Shown one piece after another: positions 1 through 9,501 of a DNA stretch of 32,125 bases (positions within the stretch are counted from its first letter, which is position 1; every line of letters begins with the position of its first letter). The stretch is from Erythrobacteraceae bacterium (GTDB taxonomy: Bacteria > Pseudomonadota > Alphaproteobacteria > Sphingomonadales > Sphingomonadaceae). The DNA lies in NCBI GenBank assembly GCA_024642525.1, contig JAHEAX010000017.1, forward strand, positions 1 through 32,125. Reading direction: 5' to 3'. A program made the translations under genes and the position numbers. The notes under the pieces were generated by a model. That model had not been told where the DNA came from and did not search any database. It worked only from the letters and a program-made list of their open reading frames with translations.

Positions 1-201
1 GCTGCGGCTGCCCATATGGAATTGCCCCTGGCCGACATGAAGATCAACCGCAGGCCCGCGCAATTCATCGATGCCCTTGCGCACTGCGCCATGCAGGCCG
101 CCCTTGGCCCATGCCGGCATCGGCAGCGCATATAGGCTGCTGAGTGCGGCCATGCTGCCGATGAAGCCCCGGCGCGAGAGGGGGTCTATGAATTTGTCCA
201 T
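1..201 (-). CDS. copA: CopA-type multicopper oxidase, N-terminal part only
   Basis: Partial gene: the ATG is at 201 and the frame stays open to the window edge, giving 67 residues. The N-terminus has a twin-arginine motif (SRRGFIG, residues 9-15) followed by a hydrophobic stretch and an Ala-x-Ala-like end near AWA (residues 30-32). This indicates Tat export of a folded, copper-loaded enzyme to the periplasm. The next segment (RGPAVDLHVGQGQFHMGSRS) fits the start of the first cupredoxin domain of CopA copper-resistance oxidases, which oxidise Cu(I) to Cu(II). The copper ligands lie outside the window. The gene is divergent from a CsoR-type copper sensor with a palindromic operator between them, which strengthens the call. 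Other Tat-exported multicopper oxidases (CueO, laccase-like) remain possible. Confidence 0.7.
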   Translation of the reverse strand, partial: MDKFIDPLSRRGFIGSMAALSSLYALPMPAWAKGGLHGAVRKGIDELRGPAVDLHVGQGQFHMGSRS

Positions 202-212
202 GGCGGGTGCAT

Positions 213-229
213 ATACCCCCCTTGGGTAT
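213..229. promoter_or_regulatory. Putative CsoR operator
   Basis: A perfect inverted repeat, ATACCC (213-218), 5-bp spacer, GGGTAT (224-229), sits between copA and csoR. It matches the known style of CsoR operators, G/C tracts flanked by AT/TA such as TACCC...GGGTA. It lies 12 bp upstream of the copA start and 20 bp upstream of the preferred csoR start, so one bound repressor could close both promoters. That function is inferred. Confidence 0.65.
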
Positions 230-248
230 TCAAGTGAAGGTGAAATCG

Positions 249-524
249 GTGGCTGAAAACGCAGCAACGCAAAAGCTGAACCGCCTGGCGCGGATCGAAG
301 GGCAAGTGCGCGGCATTTCCAGGATGGTGGAAGAAGGCCGCTATTGCATCGATATCCTGCACCAGATCCAGGCCGTCAAATCCGCGCTCACCAAGGTTGA
401 GAGCGCGGTTCTGAAGGACCATGCGGCATGCTGCGTTTCAGAGGCCATTGCATCTGGCGACGATGCCGAGCAGCGCCAGAAATTCAACGAGCTGATCGAC
501 CTGTTCGAAAAGAGCCGCAAATAG
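249..524 (+). CDS. csoR: CsoR/RcnR-family metal-sensing repressor, probably copper
   Basis: An all-helical repressor of about 91 residues that binds DNA in the apo form and releases it on metal binding. The family core is clear: LNRLARIEGQVRGISRMVEE, then RYCIDILHQIQAVKSAL, then LKDHAACCV. The Cys of RYC plus the His and second Cys of DHAACC reproduce the Cys-His-x3-Cys Cu(I) ligand set of CsoR, rather than the His-rich sets of RcnR (Ni/Co). A longer reading from ATG 207 would place the palindromic operator inside the coding region. I prefer GTG 249, which has GAAGG (236-240) at good spacing; GTG 234 and 240 are alternatives. It is divergent from copA, which implies coordinate copper control and autoregulation. 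Confidence 0.85.
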   Translation: MAENAATQKLNRLARIEGQVRGISRMVEEGRYCIDILHQIQAVKSALTKVESAVLKDHAACCVSEAIASGDDAEQRQKFNELIDLFEKSRK

Positions 525-550
525 AGGCTAACGCCCTGGTTTGGGTAAAC

Positions 551-967
551 CTATTCCGGATCAGGCACTTCGATGATGTAGTGGAGGCTGGCTGAACTGC
601 AGCTTTTCACCAATGCGTTGAATGCTTCGCGGTGCGCCTTGTTTGCTTCCGACATCCAGTAATCATTGGTAGCCGCAACCGAACCGATGGATGGCCCCGC
701 GCCCACCCAGTAAAATACGCCGTTCGATGTATCGCCTGAATAGACGGGTTGCAGAAAACGAATGGAATAGCCTTCCATCTGGTTCTGGGCCTTCGCATCC
801 TTGAGAACACCCGCCGCAACTGCGGCTGCTTGTTCCAGGGTCGCGCCATCCTTCAGTTTGCATTTGAAGAAATCTGCTGCTGGCGCGGCGCTGGCTGGCT
901 GGGCCGCGACAAGGCAAAGCGTGGCTGTTGCCGCAAGCGCTGCACCCATTCTGGCTGCTGTTTTCAT
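551..967 (-). CDS. Small secreted protein of unknown function
   Basis: 138 residues from ATG 967, which has GGGGGACC upstream. A longer reading from 1009 would add 14 residues ahead of the signal peptide and is unlikely. Residues 1-27 form a typical Sec signal peptide (MKTAARMGAALAATATLCL then AQPASA), so the product should be periplasmic. The mature part has two Cys, one in FFKCKL and one in VKSCSS, which could form a disulfide. It also has aromatic strands such as GVFYWVGAG and ends LHYIIEVPDPE. The alternating helix/strand pattern could be a ferredoxin-like alpha/beta fold, but that is a guess and I do not recognise a named family. It is convergent with csoR and lies downstream of the opp operon on the same strand, with its own 137-bp upstream gap. 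Confidence 0.7.
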   Translation of the reverse strand: MKTAARMGAALAATATLCLVAAQPASAAPAADFFKCKLKDGATLEQAAAVAAGVLKDAKAQNQMEGYSIRFLQPVYSGDTSNGVFYWVGAGPSIGSVAATNDYWMSEANKAHREAFNALVKSCSSASLHYIIEVPDPE

Positions 968-985
968 GAAAGGTCCCCCGGTAAG

Positions 986-1005
986 GTGGCGGCACAAAAC
1001 GCCAC
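986..1005. repeat. Inverted repeat in the leader of the secreted protein gene
   Basis: GTGGCG (986-991), 8-nt loop, CGCCAC (1000-1005): a perfect 6-bp stem. It lies 19 bp upstream of the start at 967 and about 100 bp past the end of oppF on the same strand. There is no T-tract, so a terminator is not supported. It could be a leader hairpin. Confidence 0.35.
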
Positions 1006-1104
1006 ACATTCAGCGACCCGATTTGCAACGTCTCATGAATGGTCTGATTTGGCAAATCCGCCGCGTTGCATTTGGTGTTCAGGCTGCCAGCATCATGCGC
1101 AAAA

Positions 1105-2076
1105 TCAGCTGTAAAGGTGACATGCAACCTGGCGTTCGGGCTGGTCCGCCAGCGGCAGCAGCGCCGGTGTTTCCACGCGGCAACGGTCCATCGCATGGGG
1201 ACAGCGCCCGGCAAATCGGCAGCCCGGCCCGATATCAACCGGCGAAGGTATCTCGCCTGTAATAGTGGTGGAGGGGCGCTGGCGTTCAAGATTGGGGTCA
1301 GGCTCCGGATTGGAGGCGATCAATATCTCGGTGTAGGGGTGCTTCGGGTTGAAGAACACGTCATGCGCAGGACCCACTTCGGCCAACGCGCCAAGATACA
1401 TGACCGCCATGCGGTCACTGATATAGCGCACCATCGACAGGTCATGCGCGATGAACAGCAGTGTGAGGCCCATGGAAGATTGCAGTTCTTCCAGCAAGTT
1501 GACCACCTGCGCCTGCACCGACACATCGAGCGCGGAAATAGGTTCATCGCAGACGACGAATTCGGGTTCGAGTATCAGCGCCCGCGCAATGCCGATCCGC
1601 TGGCGTTGGCCGCCGGAAAATTCATGCGGATACCGGGACATGTAATCAGGTTCGAGCCCCACCCGGCTGAGCCAGCTCGCCACCCGGTCGCGCGTTTCAA
1701 TGCCTGAAATATTGCTGTGCAGCTTCAGCCCCTCGCCGACGATTTCGCCCACGGTCATGCGCGGGTTAAGCGATGAATAGGGGTCCTGGAAAATCATCTG
1801 CATCGTTTTGGCATGGCGCCTGAAATCTGCAGGTTCGTATTTTTGTGGCAGCACCTCGCCGCGATAGGAAACAGTGCCGCCTGTCTTGGGCAGCAGACCG
1901 ATCAGCGTCTTGCCATAGGTCGTCTTGCCAGAGCCGGATTCGCCGACCAGTCCGACGATTTCACGTTCGTGAATAGTCAGGTCGATGCCGTCAACCGCAT
2001 GGACTTTCCTGCCCTTGGGCAGGGGAAAATACTTGGTCAGATTGTCCGAGACGACAAGTGGCGTTGCAGTGGTCAA
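1105..2076 (-). CDS. oppF: Oligopeptide ABC transporter ATP-binding subunit, OppF-like
   Basis: The second ATPase of the peptide importer; with OppD it powers substrate passage through OppB/OppC. Walker A GESGSGKT lies at residues 45-52, the Q-loop in MIFQDPYSSLNP near 94-105, the signature SGGQRQR at 154-160, Walker B FVVCDEP at 173-179 and the H-loop His near 211. The C-terminal oligopeptide-type tail has Cys in GCRFAGRCPHAMDRCR and VACHLY, as in many OppD/OppF proteins. At 323 residues the length is normal. The start is TTG 2076, overlapping the oppD stop (TTGA), and is well supported by GGAGGA six bases upstream. It is the last gene of the five-gene operon. The exact peptide or other solute cannot be read from sequence. 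Confidence 0.9.
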   Translation of the reverse strand: MTTATPLVVSDNLTKYFPLPKGRKVHAVDGIDLTIHEREIVGLVGESGSGKTTYGKTLIGLLPKTGGTVSYRGEVLPQKYEPADFRRHAKTMQMIFQDPYSSLNPRMTVGEIVGEGLKLHSNISGIETRDRVASWLSRVGLEPDYMSRYPHEFSGGQRQRIGIARALILEPEFVVCDEPISALDVSVQAQVVNLLEELQSSMGLTLLFIAHDLSMVRYISDRMAVMYLGALAEVGPAHDVFFNPKHPYTEILIASNPEPDPNLERQRPSTTITGEIPSPVDIGPGCRFAGRCPHAMDRCRVETPALLPLADQPERQVACHLYS

Positions 2077-3167
2077 GAATGTTCCTCCGCAGATTGGCTT
2101 GCAGCAGCAACCAGGTCGCCGGCAGGTGTCCCTTCAACGGCGGAAAGGATGGTCTGCGCGCCGTTCGGCACTTTTTCATGATGCAGCCAGCATTTGCCGA
2201 AATGGCCCGGCCCCACGGTGAAGGGCGCAGGTTCATGCGAATTGCAGATGCGCATGGCGTGGGGACAGCGCGCCGCATAGGCACAGCCGGCAGGCGGCGA
2301 GAACAGATCGGGCGGGCTGCCATCGATGGGCAGCAGCCGGTGTTCTGCATTGGGATTGTTGCTTGGCATGGCGGCCCTGAGGCCCACGGTATAGGGGTGG
2401 GCGGGGCGATAGAAGATATCGTCCACGCTACCACGTTCCACGATTTGCCCTGCATACATCACGGCCACTTCGTCAGCCATGCGGGCAACCACGCCAAGGT
2501 CATGCGTGATAAGAATGATGGCCGTGCCATGGTCGCGCTGGAGGTCGCCCAGCAGGTCGAGTACCTGCGCCTGAATGGTCACGTCGAGCGCAGTTGTCGG
2601 CTCGTCAGCAATCAGAATGGCCGGTTCGCAGGCAATGGCCATGGCAATCATCGCGCGTTGCAGCATGCCGCCTGAAAATTCGAAGGGATATTGCTTGGCG
2701 CGCTGGGCCGCCTCGGGGATGCGCGCCATTTCCAGCAGTTCGACAGCGCGTGCCATCGCTTTCTTGCGGCTCCACCCGCGGTGGACTTCCAGCGATTCTG
2801 CAATCTGCCGGCCAATGGTCATGGTCGGGTTGAGCGATGTCATCGGGTCCTGGAAGATCATGCCGATTTCGCTGCCGCGGAAATCCTGCCCGTCTATCTT
2901 GGATGTGCCGAGAATGTTGCGCCCGCGCAGTTCGGCCGTTCCTGATGTCAACCGGCCCGGCGGCATGGGCACAAGCCCCATCAGCGCCTGCACGGTGACG
3001 GATTTGCCGCAGCCGGATTCGCCCACAATTGCCAGCGTCTTGCCTGCTTCGACAGCGAAGCTGACGCCGCGCACGGCCTGAACCGTGCCGCCATATGTAT
3101 CGAATTCGACCTTGAGGTCATGCACGTCGAGCAGCGGCGGCTTTACAGAAGAAATTGGCTCCGTCAT
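2073..3167 (-). CDS. oppD: Oligopeptide ABC transporter ATP-binding subunit, OppD-like
   Basis: The first cytoplasmic ATPase of the importer. Walker A GESGCGKS is at 49-56, the Q-loop in MIFQDPMTSLNP near 103-114, the signature FSGGM at 164-168, Walker B ILIADEP at 184-190 and the H-loop His at 222. The C-terminal Cys-rich segment (GCAYAARCPHAMRICN, then GKCWLHH) matches the OppD/DppD extension, which binds an Fe-S cluster in some homologues. At 364 residues it is slightly long because of an extra Ala/Ser/Glu-rich tail. The ATG overlaps the oppC stop by 4 bp and the stop overlaps the oppF start by 4 bp, so translation is probably coupled across C-D-F. Confidence 0.9.
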   Translation of the reverse strand: MTEPISSVKPPLLDVHDLKVEFDTYGGTVQAVRGVSFAVEAGKTLAIVGESGCGKSVTVQALMGLVPMPPGRLTSGTAELRGRNILGTSKIDGQDFRGSEIGMIFQDPMTSLNPTMTIGRQIAESLEVHRGWSRKKAMARAVELLEMARIPEAAQRAKQYPFEFSGGMLQRAMIAMAIACEPAILIADEPTTALDVTIQAQVLDLLGDLQRDHGTAIILITHDLGVVARMADEVAVMYAGQIVERGSVDDIFYRPAHPYTVGLRAAMPSNNPNAEHRLLPIDGSPPDLFSPPAGCAYAARCPHAMRICNSHEPAPFTVGPGHFGKCWLHHEKVPNGAQTILSAVEGTPAGDLVAAASQSAEEHS

Positions 3168-4615
3168 TCGCGTGACCTCATCTTCGCATCCAGCGCATCA
3201 CGCAGGCCATCGCCCAGAAGGTTGAACGCCAGCACCGTGATGCTGATCATCAAGGCAGGGAAAAACAGTTCGTGCGGATGCGTCAGCATCGTCTTGATGC
3301 CGTCATTGCTCATGCTGCCCCAGGAAGCGGTTGGCGCGGCCACACCCATGCCGATGAAGGACAGGAACGCCTCGGTAAAGATGGCGCTGGGAATGGCGAA
3401 AGTCAGCGTGACGAGAATGACGCCCATCGTATTGGGGATCATGTGGCGCATGACGAGATAGCCGGTGCGCGCACCCAGAAGGCGGGCTGCATTGACATAG
3501 GCTTCCTCGCGCACCTGCAGGATCTGTCCGCGCACGAGGCGTGCAGTGCTGGGCCACAGCAGGATCACCATTGCCACGATCAGCGGCATGATACCGCTTT
3601 CACCCGGCCCGATGCCAAAGGCGATCTTGAACAGGATCATGAACAGCAGGAATGGCAGCGCCACCACGAAATCGGCAAACCTCATCATCAACTGGTCAAC
3701 CTTGCCGCCGATGAAGCCCGCCATACTGCCATAGACAACGCCGAACATGACGAACAGCAGCGGGGCGACAATGCCGATGAACAGCGAAACCCGCGCGCCT
3801 TGCATCAGACGGGCCAGCATGTCGCGACCCAGATAATCGGTACCCATCGGATGCAGCGCGAAATTGACCGTGCTGCCCAACTCGGGCGTTTCGCCATCTT
3901 TCAGCAGCCGCCGTGCGCGCGCTTCTTCCATGGTGATGGAATTGACCACATCTACCTTGAGGTTGATGCTCTGCGGCATTTCTGCGCCTGTCTGGTCAAC
4001 CGGGACGACTGAATAATAGGTCGTGCCGGCCCGCAGATCGAGCAGGTCTTCAAATCGGGTGACTTCGGCAGAATCGGTATTGCCCAGTGGCAGGCCGTAC
4101 GTGCCCGGCCCCTTGGCAGGGATGATGTTGCGATAGACGGCATAATCCGCTGCGCCGGGCATGGCGTTCCATTTGAGGCGGACCATCTGGGTGGTCGCAG
4201 TGCCGACCAGTTCCAGACCTGCATCGGCCGCAGGCGCGGTAACGACGGCGGGGGTTTGTGTGCCATCGGGCGCATCGCTTTGGGTGACGGGCGTGGGGGC
4301 TTCTTCCACCGCCCATGGCACATAAGGCGCCACCAGAATGGCGGAGCGGTCAGCGCCGGGCGGGCTGCTGATCTGTAGCAGGTCCTGCTCTGCCGGGTTC
4401 ACCCGCCAGACCTGCGGGCCAAGGGCTGTGAACAGCAACATGGCTATGATGATATAAAGCGACAGGATTGCCCGCTTGTTCGCCTTCAGCCGTTTCCACG
4501 CATCCTGCCAGTATGACAGGGACGGACGGGTCAGTGCCTGAATGCGCAATTCGCTGTGCAGCGGGTCGAATGCGCCATCCATCATGGCCGGATCAGCAGG
4601 TGCAGTCTGTGTCAT
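3164..4615 (-). CDS. oppC: Oligopeptide ABC transporter permease OppC with FnIII-like periplasmic insertion
   Basis: An inner-membrane permease with a normal OppC frame but 483 residues, against about 300 usual. TM1 is near residues 48-66. The family motif HPMGTDYLGRD is at 255-265, followed by five TM segments. The EAA loop that contacts the ATPases is at 370-395 (EEAYVNAARLLGA...HMIPN). Between TM1 and the GTD motif lies an extra segment of roughly 150-180 residues: a Pro/Thr/Ala linker (about 85-132), then a domain with fibronectin type III features (about 133-222), namely LKWNAMPGAADYAVYRN and TTYYSVVPVDQTGAE. It should face the periplasm beside the binding-protein dock. The frame is continuous and the base composition matches its neighbours. 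The insert's function is unknown; docking or wall contact is only a guess. Confidence 0.88.
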   Translation of the reverse strand: MTQTAPADPAMMDGAFDPLHSELRIQALTRPSLSYWQDAWKRLKANKRAILSLYIIIAMLLFTALGPQVWRVNPAEQDLLQISSPPGADRSAILVAPYVPWAVEEAPTPVTQSDAPDGTQTPAVVTAPAADAGLELVGTATTQMVRLKWNAMPGAADYAVYRNIIPAKGPGTYGLPLGNTDSAEVTRFEDLLDLRAGTTYYSVVPVDQTGAEMPQSINLKVDVVNSITMEEARARRLLKDGETPELGSTVNFALHPMGTDYLGRDMLARLMQGARVSLFIGIVAPLLFVMFGVVYGSMAGFIGGKVDQLMMRFADFVVALPFLLFMILFKIAFGIGPGESGIMPLIVAMVILLWPSTARLVRGQILQVREEAYVNAARLLGARTGYLVMRHMIPNTMGVILVTLTFAIPSAIFTEAFLSFIGMGVAAPTASWGSMSNDGIKTMLTHPHELFFPALMISITVLAFNLLGDGLRDALDAKMRSRE

Positions 4616-4618
4616 CGC

Positions 4619-5551
4619 TCAGCTCACCCTGACCCGTGGATCGATAAATCCGTAAAGAAGATCGACCACGATCACCATCAGCACCAGAAATGCGCCAAAG
4701 AACACGGTGGTGCCCATGATCACGGTATAATCGAGCTGCTGCACCGCCTGGACGAAGTATCGGCCAAGGCCGGGAATGGCGAAAACCAGTTCCACCACGA
4801 AGCCGCCGGTAGTGATGGCTGCAATGGCGGGCCCCAGCACCGTCACAACGGGCAGGATGGCATTGGGCATTTCATGGCGGGCAAAGATGCGGGTGGCAGG
4901 CAGACCCTTGGCATTGGCTGTGCGGATATAGTCGGAACTGAGGATTTCCAGCATGGAACTACGCATCAGGCGGGTGAGGTAGGCCATGGTGCCAAGGCCC
5001 AGCACCAGCGAAGGCAGCAGCATATGGGAGATGGTACCCCATCCTGCGACAGGCAGTAGCGAAACGCCAAGCAGCCCGTTCAGTTTGACGATGGCCAGCT
5101 GGCTGAAGGCGGCGAAAACGAAGCTCGGGACCGAAATGCCGAGGATAACCGCCAGCATGATGACATTGTCGGGCCACTTATTGCGATATAGCGCGGTCAG
5201 CGCCCCGAACAGCGATCCGCCCAATGCGGCAAACACCACGGCCATGATACCCAGCGTGGCAGATACCGGGAAATGTTCGCGGATGATGTCGTTCACTTCA
5301 CGGTTTTTCTGGGTGAAGGAAATGCCCAGATCACCCTGGGCCAGGTTCTTCATATAGATGAGATATTGCTGGCCGATCGGCTTATCGAGGCCATATTTCT
5401 TTTCCAGGTTCTGCTGGATTTCCGGTGTCATCGCCTTTGCGCCGCTGAGCGGGTCACCCGGTACGGCATGCATGGCGAGGAATGTGGCCGTTGCGATAAA
5501 CCAGACGGTTATCAGGCCCTGGATCAGGCGCTTCAGAGCGTAGTTCCACAT
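4619..5551 (-). CDS. oppB: Oligopeptide ABC transporter permease OppB
   Basis: The first permease of the importer, 310 residues, the normal OppB/DppB length. TM1 is near residues 10-30 (LIQGLITVWFIATATFLAM), followed by the periplasmic segment HAVPGDPL...YGLDKPIGQQYLIYMKN that typifies OppB/DppB. Five further TM segments follow, with an EAA-type loop SDYIRTANAKGLPATRIFARHEMPN near 206-230. It ends LLYGFIDPRVRVS, the family C-terminus. Unlike its partner OppC it has no insertion. It lies 9 bp after oppA and 3 bp before oppC, so co-transcription is expected. Confidence 0.9.
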   Translation of the reverse strand: MWNYALKRLIQGLITVWFIATATFLAMHAVPGDPLSGAKAMTPEIQQNLEKKYGLDKPIGQQYLIYMKNLAQGDLGISFTQKNREVNDIIREHFPVSATLGIMAVVFAALGGSLFGALTALYRNKWPDNVIMLAVILGISVPSFVFAAFSQLAIVKLNGLLGVSLLPVAGWGTISHMLLPSLVLGLGTMAYLTRLMRSSMLEILSSDYIRTANAKGLPATRIFARHEMPNAILPVVTVLGPAIAAITTGGFVVELVFAIPGLGRYFVQAVQQLDYTVIMGTTVFFGAFLVLMVIVVDLLYGFIDPRVRVS

Positions 5552-5560
5552 TCTAGCGCC

Positions 5561-7243
5561 TCAATCCTCTGCAATCGTGACATAGGAATAATCAGGGTCG
5601 GCCCCGAACACCCGCCGCACGACACCCTTCATTTCGGGATCCACAGCATAGAGCAGTGCGCGTTCGTATTCCGGCAGGATGACAGCTTCGTCGAAGACGA
5701 TTTTCTGAATCGCGCCGAATGCCGCCATGCGTTCTGCCGGGTTGTTTGAATTCTGCGCGATCTTCAACTGCCGGTCATAGGCAGGGTTGCTGTAATGGCC
5801 GCGGTTGTTGACGTTGCCGGTCATGAACAGGTCGCCAAAGGTCAGCGGGTCGGCGTAATCAGGACCCCAACCGGTCATCACGATGTCGAATTCGCCCGCC
5901 AGCATCTTGGCCAGCCTCTGTTTGAAAATCTGGCTGTCGATACGGACATCGAGGCCCAGCTGCCGTTTCAGCGTATCCTGGTAATATTCCGCAATCCTGT
6001 TTGAAAGCGGGGTGTCGCCGGACAACAGCATGATCGGCGGAATGGTTTTTAGGCCGAGGTCCTTTTTGGCGAGTTCCAGATATTCGCGCGCCTTTGCAGT
6101 GTCGGGCGTGTATTCTGGGGCTGGATATTCCTTGCGCAGCTTGTCATCCACGCCGTCCAGCCACACGGGGAACAGCGACTTGCCAGGCAGATACCCTGGA
6201 ACCTTGATGACCTTGTTTACTTCGACAGAGGAACTCAGCGCATATTGAATGGCCTTGCGGAAGTTCTTGTTCCCGCCAATCCGCCCTTCGCGATGGTTGA
6301 ATTCGACATAGAACACGCCGCCATCCCTGAAGCTCTTGATGTTCCAACCAAGCATCTGGGCTTCTTCGAGATTTTCCTGCGCAACCGGCGTCAGGGCAAT
6401 CTTGCCATCGCGGAACAGGTTGATGCGCGCGCTCGGGTCAGTGGTGAAATAGGGGATGTCGATCGTGTTGATCTTGATTCTGTCGCGGCCCCAATATTGC
6501 TCGTTCTTCTGCATCGTCAGATGCGCGCCGTGGACCCATTTGGTAATCTTGAACGGGCCATTATAGGCCAGCGTCTCCGCGCCGGAAGCATAGCGGCCAT
6601 TGGTCGATTTGAAGAAGTCTTCCCTGATCGGGAAGAAGACATTGAACGCGGTCAATTGCGCGAAATAGGGCACCGGCTTTACGAAATGGACCTTCAGGAT
6701 CCGGTCACCAATCGCTTCCACGCCCAGCGATGAAACGGGCATTTTGCCGGTGTTGATTTCGTCCGCATTGCGGATGGGCGACATGATATTGGCATATTCC
6801 GATGCGCTGGCAGGATCGACCGTGCGCCGCCATGCAAAGACGAAATCATGCGCGGTTACAGGCTTGCCATCGTTCCACCTGGCATCCTTGCGCAGCCAGA
6901 AAGTCGCTTCGGTTTCGCCGATTTCCCATTTTTCCGCGACACCGGGGGCAAGCTGGTTGTTCTGGTCCAGCCGCAGCAGGCCTTCCATCACATGGCCCAG
7001 CACAAATCCGCTGATGGTATCTGCCGTAAGGCTGCCATCAAGGTTAGGCGGTTCCTGTTCGATGGAGATGGTGATTGTCTTGGAAGCAGGGTCGACGCCG
7101 TTCTTAACGTCAGAGCCGCCAGCGGCCATGGAAAGGGCCGCCATCAACAGTCCAATGCCAATGACAGAAGCGACGGCCAGAGCCAGCAATTGCTGGCCGG
7201 GTGTCCTGATCAAGCGGCGGGAAGTGGGCTTGGGCGCGGTCAA
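5561..7243 (-). CDS. oppA: Periplasmic oligopeptide-binding protein, OppA-like
   Basis: A family 5 solute-binding protein of about 560 residues that captures the substrate and delivers it to OppBC. The SBP_bac_5 core is clear: ISIEQEPPNLDG, then KDARWNDGKPVTAHDFVFAWRRTVDP, later DIVMTGWGPDYADP and NNPAERMAAF. The N-terminus has about 18 basic or polar residues, then a hydrophobic segment (LALAVASVIGIGLLMAAL) without a lipobox Cys. It could be a signal peptide cut near SMA-AGG or an uncleaved membrane anchor. The start is odd: the first in-frame codon usable as a start is TTG 7243, with no visible Shine-Dalgarno, and the first ATG lies inside the hydrophobic segment. TTG 7213 is an alternative. 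It is the first gene of the operon. Confidence 0.88.
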   Translation of the reverse strand: MTAPKPTSRRLIRTPGQQLLALAVASVIGIGLLMAALSMAAGGSDVKNGVDPASKTITISIEQEPPNLDGSLTADTISGFVLGHVMEGLLRLDQNNQLAPGVAEKWEIGETEATFWLRKDARWNDGKPVTAHDFVFAWRRTVDPASASEYANIMSPIRNADEINTGKMPVSSLGVEAIGDRILKVHFVKPVPYFAQLTAFNVFFPIREDFFKSTNGRYASGAETLAYNGPFKITKWVHGAHLTMQKNEQYWGRDRIKINTIDIPYFTTDPSARINLFRDGKIALTPVAQENLEEAQMLGWNIKSFRDGGVFYVEFNHREGRIGGNKNFRKAIQYALSSSVEVNKVIKVPGYLPGKSLFPVWLDGVDDKLRKEYPAPEYTPDTAKAREYLELAKKDLGLKTIPPIMLLSGDTPLSNRIAEYYQDTLKRQLGLDVRIDSQIFKQRLAKMLAGEFDIVMTGWGPDYADPLTFGDLFMTGNVNNRGHYSNPAYDRQLKIAQNSNNPAERMAAFGAIQKIVFDEAVILPEYERALLYAVDPEMKGVVRRVFGADPDYSYVTIAED

Positions 7244-7428
7244 AAGCGGTTCGATACTATGATGTTATCGCCTAATCGTCCCTGCGACCAACAGGACCTT
7301 ACGGAAGCCCGCACAATCACCCGCGAGCGGGCAGCTTGGCAAGCCTTTTCTTCAAAAACAGGAAAAGTCGCGGAATGTAGCATGGCTTTCCTGCTGTTTG
7401 ATGGGGCCACCGCAGGGTGGGGGGATCT
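7244..7428. other. Gap upstream of oppA, probable opp promoter region
   Basis: 185 bp between the acyl-CoA ligase stop and oppA, both on the minus strand. No credible gene was seen. It should hold the opp promoter and possibly the ligase terminator. I see only short weak hairpins: CTTTTC...GAAAAG around 7347-7369, and CCACC...GGTGG near 7408-7421. No box could be assigned. Confidence 0.4.
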
Positions 7429-9195
<1,767 letters not shown>

Positions 9196-9501
9196 TCCTG
9201 CAGCCCTTCCCAGTGCCGTGAAAGACAGTGCAATTGCGGGCCACTTTCGTGGAGACGCGGCTTGCAGCCACCTGTTCCGGTTTTCTATTTTCACCTTACT
9301 AGGGTCAGCAATTCATGCCTTGCAAGCATTGATCGGCCTAAAAGATGCCCACTTGTCGCTACGGCAGGCCGGATGGCCGGTTGCAAAGGGCAACTTAGCC
9401 CTTTTCTGGCAACCGCCTATGTTCTAGCCCCCACCAAACGATAATGGCAGCGCATCGAAACCATTGCCTTGGTGATGCCTTCCTGCCGGGGGAGAGACCG
9501 A
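9196..9501. other. Divergent promoter region between ligase and serine hydrolase
   Basis: 306 bp without a supported gene. It must contain both promoters. It holds a strong nested hairpin (9379-9414) and an imperfect palindrome with ATGC/GCAT arms at 9315-9329. No known regulator box was recognised; TetR- or FadR-type control of lipid genes is possible, but I cannot show it. Confidence 0.5.
9379..9414. repeat. Strong nested inverted repeat
   Basis: The outer arms are GGTTGC (9379-9384) and GCAACC (9409-9414). The inner arms are AAAGGGC (9385-9391) and GCCCTTT (9398-9404), with a 6-nt loop and a 4-nt bulge (9405-9408). That gives 13 paired bases. It lies between divergent promoters, where a terminator is not expected, 88 bp upstream of the hydrolase start. 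Confidence 0.6.

Noticed and set aside
538-551. GGTTT/AAACC hairpin between convergent csoR and the secreted protein gene as a terminator
   Set aside because: The stem is only 5 bp, is AT-containing, lacks a T-tract and overlaps a stop codon. Too weak to call.
3950-4219. OppC extra domain as a frameshift or assembly artefact
   Set aside because: The frame is continuous across the segment, the residues form a sensible FnIII-like pattern, and the downstream permease motifs stay in frame.
9196-9294. 33-residue N-terminal extension of the acyl-CoA ligase
   Set aside because: No ribosome site was seen at 9294, and the extension resembles no family member. ATG 9195 has GGAAGGG at good spacing.
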